Shown: positions 25,061 to 34,817 of the stretch, piece after piece | Layout of the letters: every line of letters begins with the position of its first letter | How positions within the stretch are numbered: the stretch's first letter is position 1 | NCBI RefSeq assembly: GCF_900217815.1 | Contig: NZ_OBMT01000001.1 | Coordinates: forward strand, 1 to 64,000 | Direction: 5' to 3' | DNA from: Rhodobacter maris | GTDB taxonomy: Bacteria; Pseudomonadota; Alphaproteobacteria; Rhodobacterales; Rhodobacteraceae | DNA: 64,000 nt | Made by a program: the position numbers and the translations under genes | Notes under the pieces: model-generated | What the model was told of the DNA's origin: nothing | The model's input: the letters and a program-made list of their open reading frames with translations, nothing else | Database searches by the model: none

Positions 25061-26038
25061 ATGAAAAAGACCCCGTTTCTGGCCCTGCTGGCCGCCCTGC
25101 CCCTGCCTGCCCTCGCCGATGTGCCCAGGGTGGTGACCGATCTTCCGGTGGTGCAATCGCTTGCGGCACAGGTGATGGGCGATCTCGGCCGCCCCGAGGT
25201 GCTGCTGGAACAGGGGGGCAATGCGCATAGCTACCAACTGAAGCCAAGCCAGGCGGCGGCGCTGCAATCGGCCGATCTGGTGATCTGGGTCGGGCCGGAG
25301 ATGACGCCCTGGCTCGACCGCGCACTTGATGCGGTGACGGGCGCAGGGGCGCAACTCGCGCTTTTGCACACGCCGGGCACCCATCTGCAGGATTTTGGCG
25401 GCGCGCCCCATGCAGAGCATGACGACGACGCCGCTGAAGCGCATGACCATGATGAGCATGCAGAGGGCGACGAGGAGCACGACCACGAGGAAGAGGGCGA
25501 GGAGCATCACCACCACACCGGGCTCGACCCGCATGCCTGGCTGGCGCCCGGCAATGCGGAAGTCTGGCTCGGCCAGATCGCCGCGGCGCTGTCCGAGGTC
25601 GATCCCGAACATGCCGCGACTTACGCCGCCAATGCAAAGGCCGCGCAGGCCTCGGTTGCTGCGCTGGATGCGAAGCTCCGCGCCGAACTCGCGCCGGTGG
25701 CCGGGCGGCCCTTCGTGGTGTTTCACGCGGCTTACGGCTATCTGGCCGCGCAATACGGGCTCTCCGTCGCAGGCGCCGTGAATCTGGGCGATGCCACGTC
25801 CCCCGGAGCGGCGCATCTGGCCGAGCTGCGCGCCGATCTGGCGCAGCAGGGCGTCGTCTGTGCTTTCCCGGAGGCACAACACGATCCGAAACAGATCGAG
25901 ATCCTGCTTGAGGGCACGCAGGTGAAGCTTGGCGGCGCGCTTGACCCGTCGGGCTCCGCGCTGAGCTTTGGCCCCGGGCTCTACTCCGATCTGATGCAGG
26001 GACTCGCCGATGCGCTGAGCGCCTGCCTGCAGCCGTAA
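25061..26038 (+). CDS. znuA: Zinc ABC transporter periplasmic binding protein
   Basis: A 325-residue cluster A-I metal receptor with signal MKKTPFLALLAALPLPALA. Zinc ligands are suggested by GGNAHSYQLKPSQ (His near residue 57), the GLDPHAWLAP motif (His near 162) and FVVFHAAYGYLAAQYGL (His near 226). A His/Asp/Glu-rich loop at about residues 115-155 (HDHDEHAEGDEEHDHEEE) is typical of ZnuA and may collect zinc. GGAGAG precedes the ATG. It is transcribed away from zurznuCB under the shared Zur-box region. Confidence 0.93.
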   Translation: MKKTPFLALLAALPLPALADVPRVVTDLPVVQSLAAQVMGDLGRPEVLLEQGGNAHSYQLKPSQAAALQSADLVIWVGPEMTPWLDRALDAVTGAGAQLALLHTPGTHLQDFGGAPHAEHDDDAAEAHDHDEHAEGDEEHDHEEEGEEHHHHTGLDPHAWLAPGNAEVWLGQIAAALSEVDPEHAATYAANAKAAQASVAALDAKLRAELAPVAGRPFVVFHAAYGYLAAQYGLSVAGAVNLGDATSPGAAHLAELRADLAQQGVVCAFPEAQHDPKQIEILLEGTQVKLGGALDPSGSALSFGPGLYSDLMQGLADALSACLQP

Positions 26039-26102
26039 TCGCTGCCGGGCCCTTGTTTCCCCGGGGGGTTCGTGAAACTCTCCCGGGCGCGAGGGGGAAG
26101 CG

Positions 26103-27137
26103 ATGCCAGCCGATATCCGCCGTTTCGGCACTACATCTTCGGGAGGCGAGGTCCGCGCGGTGACATTGCGCGCGGGCGAGCTGACGCTACGGCTGCTGAC
26201 CTATGGCGCCACGTTGCAGGATCTGAGGCTCGCGGGCACCCCCTGGCCGCTGATCCTCGGCGCCGACAGCCTGCGCGCCTACGAGACCACCCTGCCCTGG
26301 TGCGGCGCGGTGGTGGGGCCGGTGGCAAACCGGCTCGCCGGGGCGCGGGTGGTGATTGCCGGAGAATGCTGGCAGGGGGCCCCCAACGATGGCCCGCATC
26401 TGCTGCATTCGGGCGCGGCGGGGATTTCGCAACAGATTTGGGAGATCGAGGCGGCCTCGGCCTCCGAGGTCACGTTCCGGCGCGATCTCGCGCATGGCGC
26501 CTGTGCGTTGCCGGGCAATCGCGTGCTCCGCGCGCGCTACCGCATCCTGCCCCCCGCCACACTGGCGATCTCACTGAGCGCCACAAGCGATGCCGAAACG
26601 CTGATGAACCTCGCGCATCACCCCTACTGGACGCTCGACGGCACGGCGGACACGCGCGCGCACCGGCTCGAGGTGGCGGCGCGCCGGTACCTGCCGGTCG
26701 ATGCGGCCTGCCTGCCGCTCGCGCCGGTGCCGGTGGCAAGCACCGGATATGACCTGCGCGAGGCTCGCCAACTCTCGGACCTTCCGCCGCTCGATCACAA
26801 TTACTGTCTCGAGGGGACAGGGCTGCGGGAGGTGGCGCGGCTCACCGGCGCCTCGGGCGTGGCGCTTGCGCTTGAGACCGATGCGCCGGGGCTGCAGGTC
26901 TATGACGGGCGGGCCATCGCCTCCGTGCCGGTGATCGGCCTCACCGGCGTGCCCTACGGCCCCCATGCGGGCCTTGCGCTCGAGCCGCAGATGTGGCCCG
27001 ATGCGCCCAACCACGAGGATTTTCCCGCCATCACCCTTGCCCCCGGCATTGTGTGGCAGCAAGAAACCCGGCTGCATCTGCACCGCGACGCCCCCGGAAG
27101 CGCGCTGGGCGAGGCCGCCGCGAGGAGAGTAGAATGA
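26103..27137 (+). CDS. galM: Aldose 1-epimerase (mutarotase)
   Basis: A 344-residue GalM-type enzyme interconverting alpha and beta anomers of aldohexoses. It has the substrate-binding N-terminal RLLTYGATLQDLRL, the NRLAGARV region, the catalytic His region NLAHHPYWTLDG near residue 170, DHNYCLEG and the catalytic Glu region GLALEPQMWPDAPNH near residue 300. The start follows GGGGGAAG. Its stop overlaps the next gene's ATG (ATGA). No sugar catabolic genes are next to it, so its substrate in this cell is open. Confidence 0.88.
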   Translation: MPADIRRFGTTSSGGEVRAVTLRAGELTLRLLTYGATLQDLRLAGTPWPLILGADSLRAYETTLPWCGAVVGPVANRLAGARVVIAGECWQGAPNDGPHLLHSGAAGISQQIWEIEAASASEVTFRRDLAHGACALPGNRVLRARYRILPPATLAISLSATSDAETLMNLAHHPYWTLDGTADTRAHRLEVAARRYLPVDAACLPLAPVPVASTGYDLREARQLSDLPPLDHNYCLEGTGLREVARLTGASGVALALETDAPGLQVYDGRAIASVPVIGLTGVPYGPHAGLALEPQMWPDAPNHEDFPAITLAPGIVWQQETRLHLHRDAPGSALGEAAARRVE

Positions 27138-27646
27138 CGACGACCCCGCCCGCCGCCGACGTAACCGCTCTCTTCTCCGATCTGGCCACAAGTTTCGGCT
27201 TTTCACGCGCCGCCGGGGCCTGCCTCGGCACGATCTGGCGTGCCGCCCAGGCCCCTTCCGCCGAAGATCTGTGTACCGCGCTCGGGCTGTCGCGCTCCAA
27301 TGTCTCGGTCGCGCTCAAGGAGTTGCGGCAGGCGGGGCTCGTGCAGGTGGCGCGCGCGCCGGGCACAAGACGTGATTTCTTCGTTGCCGATCCCGACCCT
27401 TGGGCGCTTCTGCGCGCGGCGCTCGCCGACCGGCATCGTCGCGAGCTTGCCCCGCTCACCGCCCGCCTGGCCAGCCTTGCCGCCGTGGCGGAACCCGATC
27501 CGCGCATCGCCGCACTCGCCACGATGAGCGCAGCCGCAGAAGACTGGATGCTGCGGGCGCTGCGCCCCGATAGCGCCGATTTTGCACAGATGCTCGCCGC
27601 AGACCGCGCCGAGAAAAAAAAGAAGAAACACGCCCGCGAGAAGTGA
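27134..27646 (+). CDS. GbsR/MarR-type transcriptional regulator
   Basis: A 170-residue regulator with a winged helix at about residues 35-90 (APSAEDLCTALGLSRSNVSVALKELRQAGLVQVARAPGTRRDFF), matching the GbsR branch of MarR-like proteins. The rest is helical and the end is a lysine run (KKKKKH). Its ATG overlaps the galM stop. GbsR proteins in Bacillus control choline-glycine betaine genes; here nothing links it to osmoprotection, and the partner galM suggests a local role. Family fairly sure, target unknown. Confidence 0.78.
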   Translation: MTTTPPAADVTALFSDLATSFGFSRAAGACLGTIWRAAQAPSAEDLCTALGLSRSNVSVALKELRQAGLVQVARAPGTRRDFFVADPDPWALLRAALADRHRRELAPLTARLASLAAVAEPDPRIAALATMSAAAEDWMLRALRPDSADFAQMLAADRAEKKKKKHAREK

Positions 27647-27679
27647 GCGCCATCAGCCTCGAAAAGCCGGAATGGCAAA

Positions 27680-27698
27680 CGGGGGCACGTGGCCCCCG
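27680..27698. terminator. Bidirectional hairpin between convergent genes
   Basis: CGGGGGC-ACGTG-GCCCCCG is a perfect 7-bp stem 34 bases after the GbsR-type gene and 22 bases after the LuxR-type gene running the other way. It lacks a clear T-run. Confidence 0.55.
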
Positions 27699-27720
27699 CC
27701 TGCCTCCGGTGGCACCGTTC

Positions 27721-28539
27721 TCAGTGCAACCGCCCCGGCACGACCGCCTCGTCATGCTGGGGCGTGCCTTCAACTTCCGTGCTTGTCGCACTGCGCCGCT
27801 TCCTGCGCTTGGGCGCAGCGCTCGCTTCCCGACCCGGATTTTTCGTCGCGCTCTTCGTCAGCGCGCGGGCGGTACCGGTGCTCTCGGCCAGGGCCGCCGC
27901 GCGTGACACCGCCCCAGTCCCGGGCGACGGCGCAACACGGGGCGGAGACGCGCGATCAGCCTCGGCGCGCTCCTCCGGCACGGACATCAGATCCTCGATG
28001 AAGAGGCTGACGAGCTGGCTGCGGGCCGAAACCCCCGCCTTGCGGTAGATCGCCGCCGTCTGCGCCTTCACCGTGCCTTCGGAGGTCTCACGCAGTCGCG
28101 CGATTTCCGCAAGGCTCAGCCCCTTGATCGCAAAAAGCGCGACGTCGCGCTCGGCCGGGGTCAGGTGCCATTCGTCGAAGCGTTCCTCGAGCAGATCGGC
28201 AAAAGCGGTGGAGGCCCGACGCAATCCTTCGCGCGCCACATGTGCCTCGCGCCGCAGCGTGAGCAGCACATGCGCCCCGAAAACGAGCCCGACCAGCAGC
28301 GCGAGCGCGGCGCCGATTTCGAGCATCTCACGCAATTGCCAGTCGATCGGCGGCAAGGCGATGCCCAGCAACGCCGCCAGAATGCCGGAGACGAAGTAGA
28401 GCGCCGCCACCGCTTGCACCGCAAACAGCGGCACCACCACGAAGGGCGACCCGAGCCCGCCGCGCCGTCCATGTGCGCGCAGGGCGTGCAGCCCGTCAAA
28501 GAAAGAGGAGAGCGTGGCGAACGATGGCAGACCCCGCAT
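27721..28539 (-). CDS. Membrane-bound LuxR-type transcriptional regulator
   Basis: A 272-residue protein with two hydrophobic helices at about residues 30-55 and 68-92 (FAVQAVAALYFVSGILAALLG and ALALLVGLVFGAHVLL), a linker helix, and a LuxR-type helix-turn-helix at about 125-185 (LTPAERDVALFAIKGLSLAEIARLRETSEGTVKAQTAAIYRKAGV). The C-terminal 80 residues are basic and disordered. I start at the ATG at 28539, two bases after the upstream stop; the longer frame runs through collagen-repeat antisense-like sequence. It looks like a one-component regulator held in the membrane, signalled by its exported neighbour, which is inference. Confidence 0.75.
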   Translation of the reverse strand: MRGLPSFATLSSFFDGLHALRAHGRRGGLGSPFVVVPLFAVQAVAALYFVSGILAALLGIALPPIDWQLREMLEIGAALALLVGLVFGAHVLLTLRREAHVAREGLRRASTAFADLLEERFDEWHLTPAERDVALFAIKGLSLAEIARLRETSEGTVKAQTAAIYRKAGVSARSQLVSLFIEDLMSVPEERAEADRASPPRVAPSPGTGAVSRAAALAESTGTARALTKSATKNPGREASAAPKRRKRRSATSTEVEGTPQHDEAVVPGRLH

Positions 28540-28541
28540 TG

Positions 28542-28985
28542 TCAGAACCCTGTCCCGGATGCCGCGCCCCGTCCATCCGGCCCGGCCGGTCCTCCGGGTC
28601 CACCCGGTCCTCCGGGCCCACCCGGTCCTCCGGGCCCGCCCGGTCCTCCGGGCCCACCCGGTCCCGGCGCCCCGCCTTCCGCCGCCTTTCCGCCCCATCC
28701 TCCGGGATGCGGTCGTTTCAGCGGGCTGCCCCCGGCCCCGCCGGCGGCGCGGGCATAGTCGCGCAGGATCTCGCCATTGCGCGGATCGAGCACGATCTCG
28801 CGCTGCCCCGGCACGCCCTCGGCGACAATCCGGGTGCGTCGCAGCCAGGTGGTGGAAATATCGATGTTGCTGTAGCCCTCGGCCTCAAGCTCGGCAACGA
28901 TCTCCTGTTGCTGATCGGCGAAAGCCGGACCCGCCGTCGCAAGGGCGAGCCCCAGAAGAACACCCGTCGTACCGCATTGCGCCAT
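28542..28985 (-). CDS. Exported PepSY-like protein with collagen-like tail
   Basis: A 147-residue protein with a signal peptide (GVLLGLALATAGPAFA), a PepSY-like domain at about residues 24-85 (EIVAELEAEGYSNIDIS, then REIVLDPRNGEILRDYA) and a C-terminal low-complexity tail of Gly-Pro-Gly triplets (about 105-140). I start at ATG 28985; the longer frame adds a Cys-rich stretch without support. The stop is two bases before the LuxR-type gene, so they form an operon. PepSY domains occur in secreted regulators and protease inhibitors. The collagen-like tail could form a stalk or bind surfaces. Confidence 0.72.
   Translation of the reverse strand: MAQCGTTGVLLGLALATAGPAFADQQQEIVAELEAEGYSNIDISTTWLRRTRIVAEGVPGQREIVLDPRNGEILRDYARAAGGAGGSPLKRPHPGGWGGKAAEGGAPGPGGPGGPGGPGGPGGPGGPGGPGGPAGPDGRGAASGTGF
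28591..28662. repeat. Four 18-bp tandem repeats encoding the collagen-like tail
   Basis: Four head-to-tail copies of CCTCCGGGYCCRCCCGGT (28591, 28609, 28627, 28645), differing at two positions only, encode six-residue Gly-Pro-Gly-Gly-Pro-Gly units on the minus strand. Near-identity implies recent copy-number change by slippage. Confidence 0.9.
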
Positions 28986-29346
28986 GAGCAGGCCCCCTTT
29001 CGATCCGCATGCCAGACAGGCCCGGCAGTCCTCCGGGCACAGGTCACCTTCACAAAGCGCTCGCGCGGGTATGAAATCAAGCTTCCCGCGCGACAAAACC
29101 GCGCCATTCGTGCCCAGAAGCCGGATTTTAAACCTTGGTGTAGGCGCTCAGAGGGCTGAGCGCCCGCGCGAAGCCTTGACCCGTGGCAGATGCGCTGCCT
29201 AGGGTTTTCTGTCCCGAGCCGGGGAGCGCGGACTGTCCCAAAGATCCGTCTTTTTCCGACAGGCGCGACGGCGCCGGTTTGATCGGCGCAACGGCGAAAG
29301 CCGCGGGCACTCCCACGCCCATACCGCAAGCGGCCGCGAGATTGCC
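28986..29346. other. Intergenic gap upstream of the PepSY gene and pseudogene
   Basis: This stretch holds the promoter side of the PepSY-LuxR operon and probably the lost 5' end of the pentapeptide pseudogene, whose frame stays open back to 29203 (with an arginine-rich peptide). I found no independent gene or clear operator. Confidence 0.4.
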
Positions 29347-29913
29347 GGCACATGGGAATGGCTGGAGCGTGTGGTGCTGATGGCCACTTTCATCTCGATC
29401 TGGGGCGGCTTCTATGCTTTCTGGGAGCAGCACAACGTCAATGTCGAGACGCTTGATGAGATATCAGAGAGCCGTCTCGCTCGCTCTGAGGAAGCGATCG
29501 CTTGAGCGTAGAGCATCCTCACGACACCTGCGACGGGGAATTCCGGCAAGCGCGAGGCGCTGGAGTATCTGGCGGCACGGGGGGATCGCTGCGGGGGATC
29601 GACCTGTCCTGCGCGAAGATGGGCGGGGGTGGGACGCGGAGAACAAGACCTGCAAGAACCCGGTCTATCTGCAAGGGCTGAAGGCACCGGAGAGGGAGCG
29701 GGTGGACCTTTCCGGCGCGCATCTGGAGGGGGCGGACCTGTCGAGTGCGGATTTCACCGGTGCGGTTAACCCCGACCAAGCCACCTTCACCGACGCCTGG
29801 GCTTGGTCCGACATGCCCCCCCAGGGCCTGCCCGACATCATCCTCTTCACGCTCTGCCAGTATCGAGACGGGATGGACCGTTTCACCCGCCCCGATCCCT
29901 GCATCGCACCCGA

Positions 29914-29917
<4 letters not shown>
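29347..29917 (+). pseudogene. Decayed pentapeptide-repeat membrane protein gene
   Basis: Joined frames read as one protein: a membrane helix (GTWEWLERVVLMATFISIWG), a linker, SGKREALEYLAARGD, LRGIDLSCAKM, then pentapeptide repeats VDLSGAHLEGADLSSADFTGA and a short tail. The frame is broken by TGA at 29503 and TAG at 29509, each one transition from a sense codon (CGA, TGG), by a -1 shift near 29584 and by a second -1 shift in a G-run at 29625-29629. The same frame is open upstream to 29203 but without a start codon. The stop overlaps the convergent trpB stop by three bases. It is probably not functional. Confidence 0.75.
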
Positions 29918-31148
<1,231 letters not shown>

Positions 31149-31152
<4 letters not shown>

Positions 31153-31391
31153 TCCTTGAAGCCAAATTCGGATTTCAGCATCCGATAAAGTTGCAGGGCG
31201 GCATGCTCGTCAAACTGCAACGTTTGACTCAGCTTGTCCGGGATCTCGCGCTCCGAGGAGCCATAGGTGTTAAGCTGGAGCACCTTCTTGCCGTCGAATT
31301 CGCCAACCATGTATTTGCATGGGATACATGTCGGATGAGCCGAACGCACGCTCCGCTCCTCTTCCTTTTCCAGAGAGACTACGAGTGCCAT
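31149..31391 (-). CDS. Conserved small protein between trpF and trpB
   Basis: An 80-residue soluble protein starting [20 protein letters not shown] with a good ribosome-binding site (AAGGAG) ahead of the ATG at 31391. It holds CIPC (about residues 22-25), then a beta-rich half ([19 protein letters not shown]) and a helical end ([18 protein letters not shown]). The stop overlaps trpB, which implies co-translation. I do not recognise a characterised family. Two Cys spaced by two residues could bind a metal or form a redox pair. Confidence 0.7.
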
Positions 31392-31455
31392 CGCACGCTC
31401 CTTGAACCATCCCCCGCAGATAGCGCGCCGGCCCCGCAGGGTAAAGTTCCGCCTG

Positions 31456-31502
31456 TTCATCTTGCCGGAAATATCCCGGGGGTGTGGGGGCAGCGCCCCC
31501 AC
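31456..31502 (-). repeat. GC-rich intergenic repeat, copy A
   Basis: Read on the minus strand, GTGGGGGCGCTGCCCCCAC forms a hairpin and is followed by ACCCCCGGGATATTT and then CGGCAAGATGAA. The same arrangement recurs at 36365 and 38711. It lies in the trpF to 80-residue-protein gap. Confidence 0.7.
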
Positions 31503-31509
31503 CCTTCCC

Positions 31510-32184
31510 TCACGCCCCGCGCGCGGCGGCCACGAAAGCGGCAATCTTGGCGGCATCCTTGACGCCCGGTGCGCTCTCGACACCGGAAGACACATCCACC
31601 TGCGTCGCCCCGGTGAGCCGCACCGCCTCAGCCACAGTCTCAGGCGTGAGACCGCCCGCGAGCATCCAGGGCCGCAGCCAGTCGCGCCCGGCAATCAGCC
31701 GCCAGTCGAAGGCGAGCCCGTTGCCGCCCGGCAGCGCCGCGCCTTTGGGCGCCTTGGCATCGACGAGGATCTGATCGGCCACCGCTTCGTAATCGGCAAT
31801 CGCCGCCAGATCGGCCGCCTCGGCCACGCCCACGGCCTTCATCACCGGAAGCCCGGTGCGGGCGCGCAGCTCGGCCACGCGCGCGGGGCTTTCGCGCCCG
31901 TGAAGCTGCAACATGTCAAGCGGCACGGCGGCGGTGATCGCGTCGATCAGCGCATCCTCGGCATCGACGACCAGCGCCACTTTGGCGAGCCCCATCGGCA
32001 CCGAAAGCGCGAGCTCGCGCGCGTCGGAAAGCTCCAGATGCCGGGGCGAGCGCGGAAAGAACACGAGGCCCACATAGCCCGCACCCGCCTCATGGGCTGC
32101 GGCCACATCTGCGGGCGTTTTCAGCCCGCAGATCTTGCAGCGCACCCCGCCGGGGCGGCCGCGATTGACAGCAATGGTGACCAC
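31510..32184 (-). CDS. trpF: Phosphoribosylanthranilate isomerase
   Basis: A TIM-barrel enzyme of tryptophan synthesis converting phosphoribosylanthranilate to its carboxyphenylamino-deoxyribulose form. The catalytic Cys lies in KICGLKT; the Asp region is LVVDAEDAL, and the end [18 protein letters not shown] matches the family. The frame allows a GTG start at 32184 (224 residues); a GTG at 32145 ([10 protein letters not shown]) would give 211 residues, closer to the family norm, so the start is unsure. It sits nine bases after lapA. Confidence 0.94.
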   Translation of the reverse strand: MVTIAVNRGRPGGVRCKICGLKTPADVAAAHEAGAGYVGLVFFPRSPRHLELSDARELALSVPMGLAKVALVVDAEDALIDAITAAVPLDMLQLHGRESPARVAELRARTGLPVMKAVGVAEAADLAAIADYEAVADQILVDAKAPKGAALPGGNGLAFDWRLIAGRDWLRPWMLAGGLTPETVAEAVRLTGATQVDVSSGVESAPGVKDAAKIAAFVAAARGA

Positions 32185-32193
32185 TTCGCCCGC

Positions 32194-32550
32194 TCAGCCG
32201 CGAGGTTTTTCGAGCAGCGCCAGAACATCGTCCTTGGGGCCCTGCGTCTTGGCCTTGAGCCGACCCAGTTCGCGTTCGAGGTTGGCCGCCTTCTTGGTTG
32301 CCTTGCGGGCGGTCGACCGGAAGCGCATCTCGCGCATGTATTCCCAGACGAAGCCGATCAGCAGACCCAGCCCCATCCCCGCGAAGATCACGAGAAAGAG
32401 CGGCACCTGCAGCCGCCAGTTCATGCCCAGATAAGTCTCGGCCTCGGCGGGAAGCAGTTGCAGCATGACGAGGTCGCGGTTCGACATCGCCAGCGTCACC
32501 AGCACCACGGCCAGCACGAGAAGGAACAGATAGCGGATCAGGCGGATCAT
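32194..32550 (-). CDS. lapA: LapA-domain inner-membrane protein
   Basis: A 118-residue protein with two membrane helices (about 3-22 and 45-68: YLFLLVLAVVLVTLAMSN and VPLFLVIFAGMGLGLLIGFVW) and a C-terminal coiled coil rich in Lys and Glu (KKAANLERELGRLKAK). This is the DUF1049/LapA fold; in E. coli LapA works with LapB in control of LPS assembly. Here no lapB is adjacent. It lies eight bases after ihfB, as in many alphaproteobacteria. Confidence 0.82.
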   Translation of the reverse strand: MIRLIRYLFLLVLAVVLVTLAMSNRDLVMLQLLPAEAETYLGMNWRLQVPLFLVIFAGMGLGLLIGFVWEYMREMRFRSTARKATKKAANLERELGRLKAKTQGPKDDVLALLEKPRG

Positions 32551-32558
32551 CTGGGGTC

Positions 32559-32846
32559 TTACTCCTCTGCCCCGTTCAGCCGGTCCCGCAGAAGCTTGCC
32601 GGTCTTGAAGAAGGGAACATGTTTTTCGTCAACCGCGACGGAACTTCCCGTGCGCGGGTTGCGCCCCGTTCTAGCGTCGCGCTTCTTCACCGAAAAGGCG
32701 CCGAAACCGCGCAGTTCCACCCGGTCGCCGCGCGCCATCGCCTCGATGATCTCCTCGAAGATCGTGTTCACGATCTTTTCGACATCCCGCTGAAACAGAT
32801 GCGGATTTTCCTCTGCAATCTTGGCGATCAATTCAGATCGGATCAT
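32559..32846 (-). CDS. ihfB: Integration host factor beta subunit
   Basis: A 95-residue DNA-bending protein starting [26 protein letters not shown]. The DNA-contact arm [22 protein letters not shown] with the intercalating proline is intact. ATG 32846 follows a GGGGGGA stretch; the longer frame upstream is not supported. It pairs with the alpha subunit, encoded elsewhere. Location just downstream of rpsA is the usual place for ihfB. Confidence 0.95.
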   Translation of the reverse strand: MIRSELIAKIAEENPHLFQRDVEKIVNTIFEEIIEAMARGDRVELRGFGAFSVKKRDARTGRNPRTGSSVAVDEKHVPFFKTGKLLRDRLNGAEE

Positions 32847-33087
32847 GGTCGTCCCCCCTGGGGCCTGAGGTTCGCGGCCCGTTTTCGATTTACTCAACTA
32901 TAGTGGTAATTTGCGACGGCTCAAACAGCAAAGGCTTGGAAAAACGGGGGATTTGGCGGCCGAGACGAGGTTTGCGCGGCCTCGGGACAAACCTGTCGCT
33001 ACGTCAAAGCGCCGCAGGGGGGATCGCGGGGCCGGGCGCCGGTCCGGCACCGGTCGTGGCCCGAAGGAAACGAATCGCCCAAAGCAG

Positions 33088-33112
33088 AAGGCCCCGCACC
33101 GGGCGGGGCCTT
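33088..33112 (-). terminator. Terminator of rpsA
   Basis: AAGGCCCCGC-ACCGG-GCGGGGCCTT is a perfect 10-bp stem 22 bases after the rpsA stop. In the minus direction it ends CCTTCTGC, so the T-run is weak. The 240 bases from here to the ihfB start have no further gene and probably contain the ihfB promoter. Confidence 0.7.
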
Positions 33113-33134
33113 CCGAAACCCTTGCGGGTATCTG

Positions 33135-34817
33135 TTATTCGCGGCCCTTTAGCGCGGCGCCGAGGATGTCGCCGAGCGAGGCGCCCGAGTCGGACGAACC
33201 GTATTGTTCCACGGCTTCCTTCTCTTCCGCGATCTCGCGCGCCTTGATCGACACGCCGAGTTTACGGGTCTTGCTGTCGACGTTGACAACGCGCACATCG
33301 ACGTGATCACCGACCTGGAAGCGCTCGGGGCGTTGGTCGGCACGATCACGGGCGAGGTCCGAACGGCGGATGAAGGACTTCATGCCGTTGTATTCGACCT
33401 CGATGCCGCCATCTTCGATCGCGGTCACGTTGACGGTGATCACCGAGCCGCGTTTCACGCCATCAACCGCATCCGAGAAGGTGTCGGCATCGAGCGCCTT
33501 GATCGAGAGCGAGATGCGTTCCTTGTCGATATCCACTTCGGTGACCGCGGCCTTGACCACGTCGCCCTTGCGGTAATCCTGGATCGCTTCCTCGCCGCGC
33601 TTGTCCCAGCTGAGATCCGACAGGTGCACCATGCCGTCGATGTCGTTGTCGAGGCCGATGAACAGACCGAATTCGGTGATGTTCTTCACTTCGCCTTCGA
33701 TCATGCTGCCCACCGGATGGGCATCGGCAAACGATTCCCACGGGTTGCGCATGCATTGCTTGAGGCCAAGCGAAACGCGGCGCTTCGCGGTGTCGATCTC
33801 GAGCACCATGACGTCGACTTCTTGCGAGGTCGAAACGATCTTGCCGGGATGGACGTTTTTCTTGGTCCAGGACATTTCCGAGACGTGCACCAGACCTTCG
33901 ACACCGGCTTCGAGTTCGACAAATGCGCCGTAGTCGGTGATGTTGGTGACGCGACCCTTGTGCACCGAGCCGATCGGGAATTTCTGTTCGACAGAATCCC
34001 ACGGGTCGTTTTGCAGCTGCTTCATGCCGAGGCTGATGCGGTGCGTGTCCTTGTTGATCTTGACGACCTGGACCTTGACGGTCTCGCCGATCGACAGGAT
34101 CTCCGACGGGTGGTTGACGCGGCGCCAGGCCATGTCGGTGACGTGCAGAAGGCCGTCCACACCGCCAAGGTCAACGAAGGCACCGTATTCGGTGATGTTT
34201 TTCACCACGCCGTCGACGATCTGGCCTTCCGAGAGGTTGCCGATCACTTCGGCGCGCTGTTCGGCACGCGATTCTTCGAGGATGGCGCGACGCGAAACCA
34301 CGATGTTGCCGCGGCGACGGTCCATTTTCAGGATCTGGAACGGCTGCTTCAGACCCATCAGCGGGCCGGCGTCACGCACCGGGCGCACGTCAACCTGTGA
34401 GCCGGGCAGGAAGGCCACGGCGCCGCCGAGGTCGACCGTGAAGCCGCCCTTGACGCGGCCGAAGATGGCGCCGTCGACGCGCTCTTCCGAGGCATAGGCT
34501 TTTTCCAGACGGTCCCAGGCTTCTTCGCGACGGGCTTTCTCGCGCGAGATGACGGCTTCGCCACGGGCGTTTTCGACACGATCAAGGTAGACTTCAACCT
34601 CGTCGCCAACGGCGATCGAGGGAGCCTCACCGGGATTCGCGAATTCTTTCAGATCAACGCGGCCTTCCATCTTGTAGCCGACGTCGATGATGGCCTGGCC
34701 CGCCTCGATGGCGATGACCTTGCCTTTGACGACAGACCCCTCTTGCGGGGTGTCGATCTCGAAGCTCTCGTTCAGGAGGGCTTCGAATTCATCCATGGTA
34801 GCATTTTTCGCGCACAT
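33135..34817 (-). CDS. rpsA: 30S ribosomal protein S1
   Basis: A 560-residue protein with six S1 RNA-binding domains in tandem; the later repeats show the regular GxVxxITEYGAFVDL, GLVHVSEMSW and SLGLKQ pattern. It tethers mRNA to the 30S subunit for translation initiation. The start is placed at the ATG at 34817 (MCAKNATMDEFEALLNESFEID) because it gives the usual length; an ATG seven codons later is possible. The open frame upstream to 34913 has no homology I recognise. Confidence 0.96.
   Translation of the reverse strand: MCAKNATMDEFEALLNESFEIDTPQEGSVVKGKVIAIEAGQAIIDVGYKMEGRVDLKEFANPGEAPSIAVGDEVEVYLDRVENARGEAVISREKARREEAWDRLEKAYASEERVDGAIFGRVKGGFTVDLGGAVAFLPGSQVDVRPVRDAGPLMGLKQPFQILKMDRRRGNIVVSRRAILEESRAEQRAEVIGNLSEGQIVDGVVKNITEYGAFVDLGGVDGLLHVTDMAWRRVNHPSEILSIGETVKVQVVKINKDTHRISLGMKQLQNDPWDSVEQKFPIGSVHKGRVTNITDYGAFVELEAGVEGLVHVSEMSWTKKNVHPGKIVSTSQEVDVMVLEIDTAKRRVSLGLKQCMRNPWESFADAHPVGSMIEGEVKNITEFGLFIGLDNDIDGMVHLSDLSWDKRGEEAIQDYRKGDVVKAAVTEVDIDKERISLSIKALDADTFSDAVDGVKRGSVITVNVTAIEDGGIEVEYNGMKSFIRRSDLARDRADQRPERFQVGDHVDVRVVNVDSKTRKLGVSIKAREIAEEKEAVEQYGSSDSGASLGDILGAALKGRE

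Noticed and set aside
28591-28662. Possible CRISPR array
   Set aside because: The units are contiguous 18-bp coding repeats without spacers; no cas genes are in the window.
28473-29159. Plus-strand frames with collagen-like Gly-Pro-Pro repeats
   Set aside because: The 18-bp repeat is open in several frames on both strands. Only the minus-strand frame has a signal peptide, a PepSY-like domain and a coupled neighbour.
29128-29433. Minus-strand 101-residue frame over the pseudogene start
   Set aside because: No ribosome-binding site or recognisable features; the plus strand shows clear pentapeptide-protein remnants.
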